A DNA stretch of 64,000 nt from Formosa sp030427735 (GCF_051200825.1 NZ_CP195158.1:2542001-2606000); one strand, 5' to 3'. Positions 27,232-36,610 are shown, counted from the first letter of the stretch. Translations and numbers: made by a program. Notes: generated from the sequence alone by a model not told the origin.

Positions 27232-28179
27232 ATGAACTCAAAAATTAAAAACCTATTATTAAGCATACCCGTATTATGCTTTGTATTTACCTCTTGTAGT
27301 AAAAATGATGATATTACCGAAGAACCAAAACCAGAGCCTACAATTTCTAATATAGAGGTCGGCCTACATAATAACGAAATTGGAGTTGTTGGCGAAGATT
27401 TCCACTTTAATGCAGAAGTTTTAGCGGGAGACTTATTAGATAATGTTACCATAAATTTAGTACAAAAAAGCGAAGAAACCTATACGGAAGAATGGACTTT
27501 TGAGATTGTGTTTACCGAAAGAATCACAGGTTTAAAAAACGCGACACTTCATAGACATTTTGATATCCCTGCCGAAGCCCCCAAAGGAACGTATGATTTT
27601 GTTATTACCGTAAAAGACCAAAACGGAACAAGTATAGAAGAAATTAGAAATATTAACTTAATCGATGCCTCCGATTACCCTGAAGTAAATCCACATGTAA
27701 GTGTGTTTGGCATAGACAAAATAGATGTAGATGGAAAATCAGGTTTTAATAACTTTTACAATAATGACGCCTTTAAAAACCCCGATGCAGCCTTTTTTAA
27801 CAAAGATGAATCCATCTGGTCTGCATTACAAATAGGCAGTATTAAAGGCGATGGTATTATGTATGGTTTATTAATTAAAAAGAGCCACAACCATAAACCG
27901 GAAAACATCGAACAAATCGATTTTTCTAAAGCTATTGTTACAGAAGTTGTTGAGCACACTGGCGAAGAAGAAGTTTTTACACTAAAAAATAATCGAGATA
28001 CCGGACACTGGAATTACGGTCTTGCTCTTAAAATAGGTGCTCTAGAAGACAATAATCTTCTTGAAACAAATGCTATAAACTGGGAAAATGGCACGTATTA
28101 CTATGGTGTTGTATATACCAATATTACATACAACAGAAGCATTTTTAAGTATATAGAATTTGAAATAAAAGGGTTTTAA
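27232..28179 (+). CDS. lipoprotein with N-terminal DUF4625-like domain and unknown C-terminal domain
   Basis: A 315-residue lipoprotein (MNSKIKNLLL..., lipobox TSC near residue 21). Residues ~35-140 repeat the pattern of the neighbouring DUF4625 domains (EWTFEIVF, then LHRHFDIPAEAPKGTYDF), keeping the HxHxDIP signature. The C-terminal ~170 residues (GIDKIDVDGKSGFNNFYNND onward) are not recognised. They include KKSHNHKPENIEQIDF, another His-containing segment. The ATG at 27232 gives a clean signal peptide; an earlier start at 27202 overlaps the previous gene. It is the last gene before a strong terminator. Confidence 0.75.
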   Translation: MNSKIKNLLLSIPVLCFVFTSCSKNDDITEEPKPEPTISNIEVGLHNNEIGVVGEDFHFNAEVLAGDLLDNVTINLVQKSEETYTEEWTFEIVFTERITGLKNATLHRHFDIPAEAPKGTYDFVITVKDQNGTSIEEIRNINLIDASDYPEVNPHVSVFGIDKIDVDGKSGFNNFYNNDAFKNPDAAFFNKDESIWSALQIGSIKGDGIMYGLLIKKSHNHKPENIEQIDFSKAIVTEVVEHTGEEEVFTLKNNRDTGHWNYGLALKIGALEDNNLLETNAINWENGTYYYGVVYTNITYNRSIFKYIEFEIKGF

Positions 28180-28204
28180 AAAAACAGGGATTAGTTCTCT
28201 AAGC

Positions 28205-28246
28205 AAAAAAAGAATCGATGGTCGCGACCATCGATTCTTTTTTTGT
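28205..28246. terminator. strong bidirectional terminator closing the DUF4625 operon
   Basis: A perfect palindrome centred at about 28225 (inner AATCGATGGTCGCGACCATC) flanked by seven A and seven T. It can end both strands. Confidence 0.9.
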
Positions 28247-28301
28247 TAAATAGTACCTGCCTACAAACAGGTTTTAAATTATTTACACCTATAAAATGTG
28301 T

Positions 28302-28487
28302 TCAATATTTCGTTAATCCATCCAAAAGGGTTGAACCTTGTTTTTGAAAATGCGAAACCGCACTTTCTCCATGAGCTCCAAGCATGTAATTGGTAGTTAA
28401 TACTTTTCCTAAACTATTTTTTTCAAAAGATTTTAACTGTTGTATTCTCTCGCTTTGCGATTCCTGATGAAACTGATTATTTTCCAT
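28302..28487 (-). CDS. small hypothetical protein (61 aa)
   Basis: A 61-residue, polar, Gln/Ser/Glu-rich protein (MENNQFHQESQSERIQQLKS) with no signal or membrane helix. No family is recognised. It has an ATG start and stands alone between two terminators. The amino-acid composition looks protein-like rather than random AT-rich sequence, which is the main support. Confidence 0.45.
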   Translation of the reverse strand: MENNQFHQESQSERIQQLKSFEKNSLGKVLTTNYMLGAHGESAVSHFQKQGSTLLDGLTKY

Positions 28488-28642
28488 AGCAATTTTAATT
28501 TAGTATAAAATTAAATATTTACAGGCACGAAATTACACCAAATCCTTTAATTATTAACTCGAACAAACAGAACTAACACTTTAATAATACAGCACTTAAA
28601 AAGTAATATTAACATAACTATAAACTCTATATTTAATTACAA

Positions 28643-28843
28643 ATGAGTTTAAATTTATATGGATTTATAATTGAAGAAAATGAAACTTTTCTCAATTTAC
28701 AGTTGGCACTCCCTATAAATTATTATCCTAAAAACTTGATGAGACACAAAGCAAATTCGGTATATTCAAAATCTGAATCCACGGCACGAAACAAACAATT
28801 ACAACAAGATAAACTACAGCACACAAAACTTAAAATAAATTAA
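28643..28843 (+). CDS. short uncharacterised ORF (66 aa)
   Basis: Sixty-six codons from an ATG, with a basic, Gln/Lys-rich C-terminus. No domain, signal or homologue is recognised and no clear promoter precedes it. A terminator at 28917 could serve it. It may be a chance ORF. Confidence 0.25.
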   Translation: MSLNLYGFIIEENETFLNLQLALPINYYPKNLMRHKANSVYSKSESTARNKQLQQDKLQHTKLKIN

Positions 28844-28916
28844 AATTTTGTTAAAAAACACCGTCTTAAATACTACACGAAACAAAGTGACGTTTTAATA
28901 TTAAGGTTGGTTAGTT

Positions 28917-28962
28917 AAAAAGCAACGCGAGTCGATTTTCTTCAGATGAGCGTTGCTTTTTT
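28917..28962. terminator. terminator downstream of the methyltransferase gene
   Basis: Arms AAAAAGCAACGC and GCGTTGCTTTTT enclose a 22-base loop, with T-runs available on both strands. It most likely ends the leftward methyltransferase transcript. Confidence 0.75.
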
Positions 28963-28989
28963 GTTTTGGTTATTATTGTAGTTTTAAAA

Positions 28990-29649
28990 CTAAAACATAA
29001 CATACAATGTGGTAACAATTTTCCCTTGGTTCCCTTCTAGCGAGATAGATAATAAGTCTTTACAGGCTTTAACCTTGGTAAGAAACGGCGCAGCCAAAAT
29101 AGCTACGCCACTATGCTTTTTTAACCGAATACCCTGCCCCGAAATAATATCGATATTAGGCACAAAATCTGCTTCGGGTATATGCTCGGTAAGTAATACA
29201 TATTTGTATTTTTTTAGTTTTATTAGCACATTTTCGATTTCAGCGTTCGATAAATGCTGTAGCACTTGCCTTACAATTGCGCAATCTGCTTTTGGCAACT
29301 CATCTTTCGATATATCTAAATGCTTAAACTCCAGTTTTTCGTTTTTAAACAACGTCATGTTACGGCCAATCAAATCTGGAACAATATCTACAGCCACATA
29401 TTTTCTGGTAAAAGGCAACAATTGTTTGCCAACATTAAAATCTCCACATCCCAAATCGCACACCGAAAGCAATGGCTTAAAACCCGATAAAAAATTGGAT
29501 ACAGCTTGAATATAAGGCGCTACCAGATTTATATTATGAGAACCATCTCCCGAATAGAATTCGGTGGGATTGCCGCCCCAAAGGTTCCGCTCGTAAACTT
29601 GAGACATAGCAGCCTGGGTTGGCCACGGCTGTTTTATTTTTTTAGACAT
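28990..29649 (-). CDS. class I SAM-dependent methyltransferase
   Basis: A 219-residue cytoplasmic methyltransferase of the seven-strand Rossmann type. Motif I is VCDLGCGDFNVGKQLL (near residue 63), with the acidic end of strand 2 in YVAVDIVPDLI and a motif IV-like CAIVRQVLQHLSN. The substrate is unknown; a final segment rich in Lys/Leu caps the fold. Length fits small Methyltransf_11/12 proteins. It stands 37 bases from the large plug-domain protein gene upstream in the same direction. Confidence 0.8.
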   Translation of the reverse strand: MSKKIKQPWPTQAAMSQVYERNLWGGNPTEFYSGDGSHNINLVAPYIQAVSNFLSGFKPLLSVCDLGCGDFNVGKQLLPFTRKYVAVDIVPDLIGRNMTLFKNEKLEFKHLDISKDELPKADCAIVRQVLQHLSNAEIENVLIKLKKYKYVLLTEHIPEADFVPNIDIISGQGIRLKKHSGVAILAAPFLTKVKACKDLLSISLEGNQGKIVTTLYVMF

Positions 29650-29686
29650 TACAACAAATTTCAGCGCTTATACAAACATAATTAAA

Positions 29687-32140
29687 TTACAGTCCTTCAA
29701 CTGTATTTATGGTTTGTAATTTATAAACAAAGCCCCCTTCGTGGTTTATCCCATTTACTATTAACTGTATGTTTTTATGTTGCCCTTTGTATACCTTTAA
29801 CTGTACTTTACGGTTTGGTTTAATACTTACATTTGGTTTCCAATCTAAAGCTTCGTAATACATTCTAGATTGCAAATCATTAAATTGCATGGCTCGAGCC
29901 ACAAACGTATCGCTAGCTGCTTCAAACCCAAAATCGACCACACTCTCTTTAACAATTGGTGGGGTAATACTATCGGCGTTCCCCCCTCTTTTTGTTGTAA
30001 TTTCTAATACACCATTACTCCCTCTAAAACCATAGCCAGCACCATTGGGATTTATTTTTATATCTTCAATCATATTCATACGCATTTTATACAATACATC
30101 ATTATCTACGACAACACCGTCAAACACAATTAAAGCATTTGAATTACCTAATAATGTATTTGAACGCGATCTTCTAAAAAACACTCTAACCAAATCAACA
30201 CCTTCTACCGTTTCAATTGGAACATCGCTAGCAACTACACTAGGCTGCTTATGCAAAAAGTCTATTATAGTCATATTCAACTCATCCAAAGCATCTATTT
30301 CTAATTCTTCTGCAAAACCTCCGCTCAAACTAGGCATTCTTACCCGTACATCTTTTTTCTCTTCCTTTTCTTTTGCTTTCCCGTATAAATTCACGGCTTC
30401 TAATTGCTCGACATCTTGCAAAGTTATTACAGAAGCCATATCGTAGGTATTGGACTGTTCTGATTTTTCCGATTTCACCTCTTCATACTTTCTAGGCGTA
30501 TAATCTAATACCTGATCGGACTTATACCCCAAATACGGTTTATACACATAAAACACGGCTTTCTGCGGCTCTCCCTTCTCGTTAATTAAAGCCAAACTGT
30601 ATTTAGAATCCTTTTGCATGATTAAATTAGAAAACTCAAATGTTTTATCCGATTTCATATCGACCACCTCTAAAATCGCGTTTTCACTAGAAGAAAACAT
30701 AATTTTATACGTTTCGTTTTCGTTTAGCGTTGCATTTACCGCTCCTGAAATGTTAATCCCCGATTCCGACTGAAAAACGGGAGGGGTTGACTTATACGGA
30801 TTAATCGTTGTTTTTCTGGAAAATAATTGCGCGACAAGATCCAGTGCTTCTGAGTTTAGTGTATTGCTTTGAAGCCCCGGTGGTTGATTTTCAAGATAAG
30901 GCTGAAGCAGAAACGCATCATCTATCTGGCTTGGATAAGGATTTAAACGGCTACCTACAGGAAGTACAGACACGCTAACATTGGTTAGCGATAAACTTTT
31001 AGGTAAACTTAAAGACACCTGTACACTATCATCTTCAATGGTTTGCTGTGCTATTTTCAAATCGATACTAGGAGTTGTTTGCGCATAAAAATGACGCTCT
31101 GCAATCGGGCGGTTTTTACTATCGAAAATACTTAAGGTATTAACTCCATTAAAACAGGAATCGGCGCTTAATGGCAACACGTATTTTGTATACTGTTTTT
31201 TAATGGCCACGGGAACTACATAACGTACGCCATGGTTTCTGTGCACTACAGCATAAAGGGTTTTACCATGGTATTGCACTGCCAAATCTTTAGATAACAG
31301 AACGGTAAAATCTGTATCGTTTTTTTGCTTTATTTCATTTTTCTGAATTACGATTCCAGAAGCATTCGCTCGTGGCAAATCAATTTCCAGCACCGTATTA
31401 TCGTAAGCCACTTCGGCTTTATAAGTATGCCCTGGTTGATACACTAAACTTACCGCCCCTAAACCCAAACTATTACTTGTAGCCCTGGCAATGCCCTGCC
31501 CCGAAGTATTATCGATTACAGTTAGGGTTGACGCCTCTGGAACCACCCCATTATCGAATTTAAAAGTAAAATTCAATGTATTTTTCACCCCGTCCAAGAC
31601 TGTACCGCTCTCTGGATAAAACACCAATTTTGGCTCGGTTTCATTGCTTTCTAATTGGGGTTCTGGCTGCTTCATTTCGGTATCGGAAGTTAAATTAACA
31701 ATCTGTATTTCATCAACATAGGGCTTATTAAAATTGTTGTTCCATTGTGTATTTACACTTAAAAAATAAGTTCCAGATTCCAACGCTTCCGATAGCGAAA
31801 AATCGCCATAGGCAACACCTTCCTTACTAAAAAACAAACCTTCCTGTACCAGATTCTTATCGGCGTCGTACAATGCCACATGCAAATTATTGGTTTCTGG
31901 CAAGGGTTTATTACTAAAATCGCTTACCACATAAGCCTGCCACCAAAGCTTTTCGCCCGAAAAATAAAGAGACTTATTGGTGTGTAAGAAAAATTTTTCT
32001 GTCGTGTAGTTATTAAAATAGTGCTCATTCTCGTAATTAGAATTGCGATCCGCCTTGATTTCTTGAGAAATCCCTTGATACGAGAGAAGCATAACCACGG
32101 CCACGATCCCTCTTACTGAAAGTTCCTTTTTTATATGCAT
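29687..32140 (-). CDS. large exported protein with macroglobulin-like domains and an isolated TonB-plug domain
   Basis: An 817-residue exported protein (signal peptide ending GISQE). The N-terminal half has MG2/Ig-like beta domains: FFLHTNKSLYFSGEKLWWQA is the classic start of the Bacteroidota MG2-type group. Around residues 610-740 there is a TonB-plug-like segment (NALIVFDGVVVDNDVL, IKINPNGAGYGFRGSNGVLE and ITTKRGG) with no beta-barrel after it. Such proteins are common in Flavobacteriia and of unknown function, possibly surface or periplasmic partners of TonB receptors. The ATG at 32140 gives the better signal peptide; 32182 adds 14 residues without benefit. Confidence 0.75.
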   Translation of the reverse strand: MHIKKELSVRGIVAVVMLLSYQGISQEIKADRNSNYENEHYFNNYTTEKFFLHTNKSLYFSGEKLWWQAYVVSDFSNKPLPETNNLHVALYDADKNLVQEGLFFSKEGVAYGDFSLSEALESGTYFLSVNTQWNNNFNKPYVDEIQIVNLTSDTEMKQPEPQLESNETEPKLVFYPESGTVLDGVKNTLNFTFKFDNGVVPEASTLTVIDNTSGQGIARATSNSLGLGAVSLVYQPGHTYKAEVAYDNTVLEIDLPRANASGIVIQKNEIKQKNDTDFTVLLSKDLAVQYHGKTLYAVVHRNHGVRYVVPVAIKKQYTKYVLPLSADSCFNGVNTLSIFDSKNRPIAERHFYAQTTPSIDLKIAQQTIEDDSVQVSLSLPKSLSLTNVSVSVLPVGSRLNPYPSQIDDAFLLQPYLENQPPGLQSNTLNSEALDLVAQLFSRKTTINPYKSTPPVFQSESGINISGAVNATLNENETYKIMFSSSENAILEVVDMKSDKTFEFSNLIMQKDSKYSLALINEKGEPQKAVFYVYKPYLGYKSDQVLDYTPRKYEEVKSEKSEQSNTYDMASVITLQDVEQLEAVNLYGKAKEKEEKKDVRVRMPSLSGGFAEELEIDALDELNMTIIDFLHKQPSVVASDVPIETVEGVDLVRVFFRRSRSNTLLGNSNALIVFDGVVVDNDVLYKMRMNMIEDIKINPNGAGYGFRGSNGVLEITTKRGGNADSITPPIVKESVVDFGFEAASDTFVARAMQFNDLQSRMYYEALDWKPNVSIKPNRKVQLKVYKGQHKNIQLIVNGINHEGGFVYKLQTINTVEGL

Positions 32141-32248
32141 AAACCCTAAGTTAATAAAAAATCGTATATCTCTGACATCCAATCGAGTAATTATGTAAAA
32201 AAAACACTACATTTAAAATAAGATTTCCTAAACTTAGATTAGCCTGTC

Positions 32249-32662
32249 ATGATAAAAATTACCGTAAAAACCACTATCAATACGAGTATTGAAAAAGCTT
32301 GGGAATTTTGGGCCAAACCAGAACATATTATACATTGGAATTTTGCAAGTTCAGACTGGTGTTGCCCCAAAGCCGACAATAATTTAAAAGCAGGAGGGCA
32401 TTTTAATTGGAGAATGGAATCTAAAGACGGCACGATGGGATTCGATTTTGAAGGCACATACAATACTATAGTACCCCACAAACACATTTTATACACCCTA
32501 CAAGATAACAGACAAGTCGCTATTACCTTTACAACACAGAACGACCACACCGTTACCATAAGCGAAACCTTCGATCCAGAAACCATCAATTCAGCAGAAT
32601 TACAGCAGGCAGGATGGCTGGCCATACTAAATCAATTTAAAACATACGCCGAGTCGCATTAA
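32249..32662 (+). CDS. SRPBCC/AHSA1-domain protein
   Basis: A 137-residue START-like protein. The typical opening ITVKTTINTSIEKAWEFWAKPEHI is followed by WNFASSDWCCPKADNNLKAGGHFNW and a long C-terminal helix (LQQAGWLAILNQFKTYAE), the AHSA1 (Aha1 C-terminal-like) layout. Members bind small hydrophobic ligands in a cavity; here the ligand is unknown. Cytoplasmic. It stands alone between the plug-domain gene and the GH43 gene. Confidence 0.88.
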   Translation: MIKITVKTTINTSIEKAWEFWAKPEHIIHWNFASSDWCCPKADNNLKAGGHFNWRMESKDGTMGFDFEGTYNTIVPHKHILYTLQDNRQVAITFTTQNDHTVTISETFDPETINSAELQQAGWLAILNQFKTYAESH

Positions 32663-32793
32663 AACCATAACACAGCTCCTTCACTTCTAATTTTAGCCAG
32701 CAAATGCTTACCTTTGTGGCCTAAATGGCTAAATACCATAACAGCCATAACCTTACTCTATTTTAAAAAACAAACCCTTATTATTAAGTTTTC

Positions 32794-34407
32794 ATGTTTA
32801 AATTACATTCGCTTAAACTCACTTGCATCATAGTATTAACGTGCTTTAGTCTTTTTAGTCAAAATGCACCAGAAACCTTCAATAACCCCATACTACCAGG
32901 CTACCATCCAGACCCTTCCATTTGTCGGGTAGGAGACGATTATTATTTGGTAAATTCCACTTTTGTGTGGTTTCCTGGTCTGCCTATTTATCATAGTAAA
33001 GACTTAGTGAATTGGGAACTTATTGGCCATGCCATAGACCGTCCCGACCAAATGAATTTTGACGGATTACCAGACATGTTAGGCCTGTTTGCGCCAACCA
33101 TAAGATATCACGAGGGTTTATTTTATATTATCAATACCTGCGTGGGCTGCGGCATGAATTTTTATATCACCGCTACCAATCCTGCAGGCCCATGGTCCGA
33201 CCCCAATTGGCTTCCCGAAGCCGACGGAATTGACCCTTCCCTAATGTGGGACGACGACGGAAAATGCTACTATACCGGAGTTGTAGGCACCGAAAAGCCC
33301 GAGTGGGAAGACCAAGGGGTTATTTACAATCAGGAACTGGATTTACAGCAAAAAAAATTGGTAGGCGAACGCCATAACGCCACTTTTGGTCATGCCAACA
33401 ATGCTTCTTATTCGGAAGGGCCGCATTTGTATAACATTAATGGCAAATATCTTTTAATGATTTCGGAAGGCGGTACAGGCATTTACCACGCCCTCACCGT
33501 ACATCACAGCGATTCTGTATTTGGCCCATACACCACAGACTATATTAACCCCGTACTTACACACCGGCATTTAGGGCAAGACTATCCTGTACACGCCATT
33601 GGCCATGGCGACTTGGTACAGACCCAAAATGGAGACTGGTGGGCAGTAATGCTAGGCAAACGCCGACTTGATGGCTTGACCACACTTGCCAGAGAAACCT
33701 TTTTGGCCAAAGTAGATTTTGACGGACAAACTCCTGTGTTTAATAAAGGTGAAGGCAAAGTACTCATGACGCAAACGCGCCCAAACCTACCGTGGACGCC
33801 TTTTAAAAAGCAACCTGCTAAAGATGAATTTGAAGGCGATAAATTAAATAAAAAATGGTACACCATTCGCACACCTAAAGACTCATTTTATACTGTTAAC
33901 AAGGAAGCGCTTCACCTAAATTTACGAGCGGAAATTATGGACAGCCTTGTTAATTCTTCGCTATTGGTACAACGCATCGAACACCATAAGTTTGAAGCCA
34001 GTACAAAAATGTCTTTTAAGACTTCTAAAGACAACGAACAGGCAGGACTAACCGTATACCGTACCAACGAAAACCACTTCAACCTGTTAAAAGACAAAAA
34101 TTCGTTGGTATTAATAAAAGCCTTCAAGGGAGAGCAAACCGAAATAGCCCGTATTCCTTATAAAGACAAAGAGGTCTATTTTCATGTAGAAGGCAACGAT
34201 TTAGACATTCAGTTTAGTTATGGCGAAAGTATGGACACTTTAAAACCTATTGGAGACAAACAACACCTAATTGTAATTGCAGACCTTCAAGGCAACGCCA
34301 TGTTCAACGGCCCAGGTATAGGCCTTTACGCCACCAGCAACGGCAAAACCTCTAAAAATAAAGCAGTATACGACTGGTTTTATTACGAAGGAAAACCACT
34401 GAATTAA
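32794..34407 (+). CDS. glycoside hydrolase family 43 (beta-xylosidase/arabinofuranosidase-like)
   Basis: A 537-residue secreted enzyme (signal peptide 1-22). The five-bladed catalytic propeller begins NPILPGYHPDPSICRVGDDY, with the general-base Asp in HPDPS. A second acidic block is GIDPSLMWDDDGKCYYTG, and the general-acid Glu is in SEGPHLYNI. The C-terminal ~200 residues form the GH43_C2-type beta-sandwich (FEGDKLNKKWYTIR onward). This is the layout of XynB-type enzymes acting on xylan or arabinan side chains. No transport or regulatory genes adjoin it, so it is not in a full PUL here. Confidence 0.92.
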   Translation: MFKLHSLKLTCIIVLTCFSLFSQNAPETFNNPILPGYHPDPSICRVGDDYYLVNSTFVWFPGLPIYHSKDLVNWELIGHAIDRPDQMNFDGLPDMLGLFAPTIRYHEGLFYIINTCVGCGMNFYITATNPAGPWSDPNWLPEADGIDPSLMWDDDGKCYYTGVVGTEKPEWEDQGVIYNQELDLQQKKLVGERHNATFGHANNASYSEGPHLYNINGKYLLMISEGGTGIYHALTVHHSDSVFGPYTTDYINPVLTHRHLGQDYPVHAIGHGDLVQTQNGDWWAVMLGKRRLDGLTTLARETFLAKVDFDGQTPVFNKGEGKVLMTQTRPNLPWTPFKKQPAKDEFEGDKLNKKWYTIRTPKDSFYTVNKEALHLNLRAEIMDSLVNSSLLVQRIEHHKFEASTKMSFKTSKDNEQAGLTVYRTNENHFNLLKDKNSLVLIKAFKGEQTEIARIPYKDKEVYFHVEGNDLDIQFSYGESMDTLKPIGDKQHLIVIADLQGNAMFNGPGIGLYATSNGKTSKNKAVYDWFYYEGKPLN

Positions 34408-34449
34408 CATCACATTATCAACCTATGCCTTGCGGTATAGGTTGATGTA

Positions 34450-34791
34450 TTAGATTTCTTCTATTACAGATTCACCTTTAGAAAAATCTCCAGAAGTCCA
34501 CTCCCATGCTTCATGCAGTCGAATTTTACCATTAGCTAAAACTTCTGGTTTGGAAAAGCAAACACCCGTCATTAATACACCTTTGTCATTTACTTGATGA
34601 TAGCACATATCTATATTTCCATAATCATCAACTAAGCCTAAAAGATGCCCCCTTTTAATTTTACCACCGCTATAATCTGCCGTTACAATATTTTCGTTTT
34701 GTTTATACTCGAAAATAGTGTCTTCTGAAGTTTCGCCGTTTTCGGAATTTAGTACAGGTTTAAATTTCCTGTTATTGTAATTTATTTTCAA
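34450..34791 (-). CDS. conserved small protein often mislabelled n-acetylglutamate synthase
   Basis: A 113-residue, beta-rich cytoplasmic protein (MKINYNNRKFKPVLNSENGE, DYSGGKIKRGHLLGLVD, LHEAWEWTSGD). Its sequence matches a widespread family annotated n-acetylglutamate synthase in databases, but it has no GNAT acetyl-CoA site and is too short for that enzyme. The WEWTSGD-like end and the repeated short strands suggest a MORN-like or lipocalin-like beta sheet. I would leave the function open. Confidence 0.7.
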   Translation of the reverse strand: MKINYNNRKFKPVLNSENGETSEDTIFEYKQNENIVTADYSGGKIKRGHLLGLVDDYGNIDMCYHQVNDKGVLMTGVCFSKPEVLANGKIRLHEAWEWTSGDFSKGESVIEEI

Positions 34792-34824
34792 AACTATTTA
34801 ATCTAGGATATTTACAACAATCTA

Positions 34825-34962
34825 TTATTTTTTAAGACTTAAAGCCGCACCAATGGCAATACCTAAACCTAACCACAATCCAAGATTACCCGTTGCGACA
34901 CCTACAGCAGTGCCAATAGCCACTCCTAGCCCAATTCCTATACCTATTTTTTTGTTTTTCAT
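34825..34962 (-). CDS. 45-residue glycine-zipper membrane protein
   Basis: A 45-codon ORF, ATG at 34962 and TAA at 34825. The protein is MKNKKIG followed by GIGLGVAIGTAVGVATG and GLWLGLGIAIGAALSLKK: two short Gly/Ala-rich helices with GxxxG spacing flanked by lysines. This is the glycine-zipper layout of small inner-membrane proteins. The clean lysine caps and repeat pattern make a chance ORF unlikely. Function unknown. Confidence 0.6.
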   Translation of the reverse strand: MKNKKIGIGIGLGVAIGTAVGVATGNLGLWLGLGIAIGAALSLKK

Positions 34963-35387
34963 AGTTCTTTTTAGATTACGACTTCATTGATTTGAAAGAT
35001 TATTTGTATACCGATTGCTGTAAAAATACTCTTTTTAAATGAACCACTATAGACTGGAAGTCCATCGGCTTGAAAACAGACTGAAAGTCCAATTATTTGT
35101 ATTTGTTTTAGCCACAAATCCACGAATATTTCTATAGAAACTATGTCAAATTTTCGTGTATTCGTGGCGCAAAAATATTTATAGAAACTGAAAGTCTTGC
35201 ACTAAAAGTGCATAGTTTCAACAAACGACTGAGACCAATGAACCTACAGGCTCGAATTTATGATGTGAGTTTACATGAAATAAAATTAAATACCAAAAAC
35301 TACCACATTCTGTACGTATTCTGTATTAATCCAAAAATGCTTTCCCCTGTTATCGCTTCTATTTAGTATCTGTATTGAATCCCCTAT
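34963..35387. other. non-coding region with short repeats and an inverted repeat
   Basis: A 425-base gap with no credible gene. Three copies of an ACTGRAAGTC 10-mer lie at about 35053, 35080 and 35187. An inverted repeat pairs CCACGAATA (35120) with TATTCGTGG (35159). AATATTTCTATAGAAACT (35125) recurs as AATATTTATAGAAACT (35174). It looks like decayed repeat or mobile-element remains. Confidence 0.5.
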
Positions 35388-36437
35388 TTAGTTGTTCCGA
35401 TGGGTTTGGCTCTTCTTTTTAAGAATCTTAAAGATTCTCTTATTAATAATTTCCGACAAATTCCAATAGAGTAGCTTAGGGTCGGTGGTACTGTAAAAGG
35501 AGACTACAACCGTATCTATTTCCTCATAATAGTGAGCAAAACTTTGGTAACCTGGCACCCAACCCGAATGCTCATATTTATAGATGGAATCATAAATTTC
35601 CGTTTCCCCGGGGTTAAATAGAGAACCATCATTCAAAGTTCTTAAAAACACCCCTACATCTGCTGCAGTAGCGAGCATACCGTAATCATTCCCTTTTAAA
35701 TCATGTGGGTAACCTACATGGTATCCGCTCATGACATCAGTTGAATCTACCTGTTTTAGAGAACCAAAGGTCCTGTTTAGGTTTAAAGGTTCTAAAATCT
35801 CTTTTTTTACAAACTCAAAGTTATCATAACCCAAAACGTCATCCATAATCTTATTGATCAACAAGTAATTCGTATTGCAATACTCATACTTTTTACCTGG
35901 TTTAAAGTTTGCTGGTTTCCCTTCAATCAATGCTAAACTTTCTTCAAAAGTGGTTGTTGGATGTGCCCAAAAGTCTGGCGTATCCGTAAAATTAGGAATA
36001 CCACTGCGGTGTTGAATCATCAATCGTAGCGTGATGGTTTCGGCATGTTCTATGGCACCAACAAGCTCTGGCAGGTATTCTGCCAATGTTTTATCTAAAG
36101 ACAACCGACCTTGAGCTACCAATTTCGTCACTGCAACAGCGTCATATAATTTACTGATGCTGGCAATTTTAAACAAAGCATCCGGATCAGTTGGCACTTG
36201 TTGATCTCTGTTCTTAAAACCTCCTGTATAGGTGACAGGCTGCTTTCCTGCTTCGTCAACATAGACGATCATACCTTCAAATCCATGATTAATAGACTGA
36301 CTTATTTGCTCGTCGATGGTTTTAGGCAACGGAAGGATCCACGCTTTTACTAAAATCCATGGCACAAAAAATAAAGAGGCTAAAGAACCCACGATTAATA
36401 ATACTCTTAACATATTTCTGATGTTGTTGTTTGACAT
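35388..36437 (-). CDS. serine hydrolase, beta-lactamase class C / penicillin-binding-protein-like
   Basis: A 349-residue protein with an N-terminal membrane anchor (residues 10-36) and a periplasmic hydrolase domain. Catalytic motifs are SISK (Ser 93, Lys 96), YCN in the KKYEYCNTNYLL segment, and HSG (YEHSGWVPG) in place of KTG. This is the pattern of serine beta-lactamase-like enzymes that include D-Ala-D-Ala carboxypeptidases and esterases; the peptide or ester substrate is unknown. Antibiotic hydrolysis should not be assumed. Confidence 0.87.
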   Translation of the reverse strand: MSNNNIRNMLRVLLIVGSLASLFFVPWILVKAWILPLPKTIDEQISQSINHGFEGMIVYVDEAGKQPVTYTGGFKNRDQQVPTDPDALFKIASISKLYDAVAVTKLVAQGRLSLDKTLAEYLPELVGAIEHAETITLRLMIQHRSGIPNFTDTPDFWAHPTTTFEESLALIEGKPANFKPGKKYEYCNTNYLLINKIMDDVLGYDNFEFVKKEILEPLNLNRTFGSLKQVDSTDVMSGYHVGYPHDLKGNDYGMLATAADVGVFLRTLNDGSLFNPGETEIYDSIYKYEHSGWVPGYQSFAHYYEEIDTVVVSFYSTTDPKLLYWNLSEIINKRIFKILKKKSQTHRNN

Positions 36438-36610
36438 GTTTTGGGTTGTATTTAGAACGACCTGTTACGTTGATTGATTGTTAATGTATTTGGACTTACC
36501 TGCCGGTTGTCCATATGGGGTTGACAAACCTTAGCTCTTTGCCTGGAATTGAAATCTGGCGATAAGCATCACTGTTTAAAAAAGCACAATGAAAGTTACA
36601 CCTTTCTAAC

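Noticed and set aside
28643..28843. Confident protein-coding gene
   Set aside because: Kept only as a low-confidence ORF; composition, lack of promoter and lack of family make it doubtful.
34450..34791. N-acetylglutamate synthase
   Set aside because: Too short and without a GNAT acetyl-CoA site; the name appears to be propagated annotation.
35388..36437. Antibiotic-resistance beta-lactamase
   Set aside because: Motifs show only the serine hydrolase fold; HSG replaces KTG and there is no resistance context.
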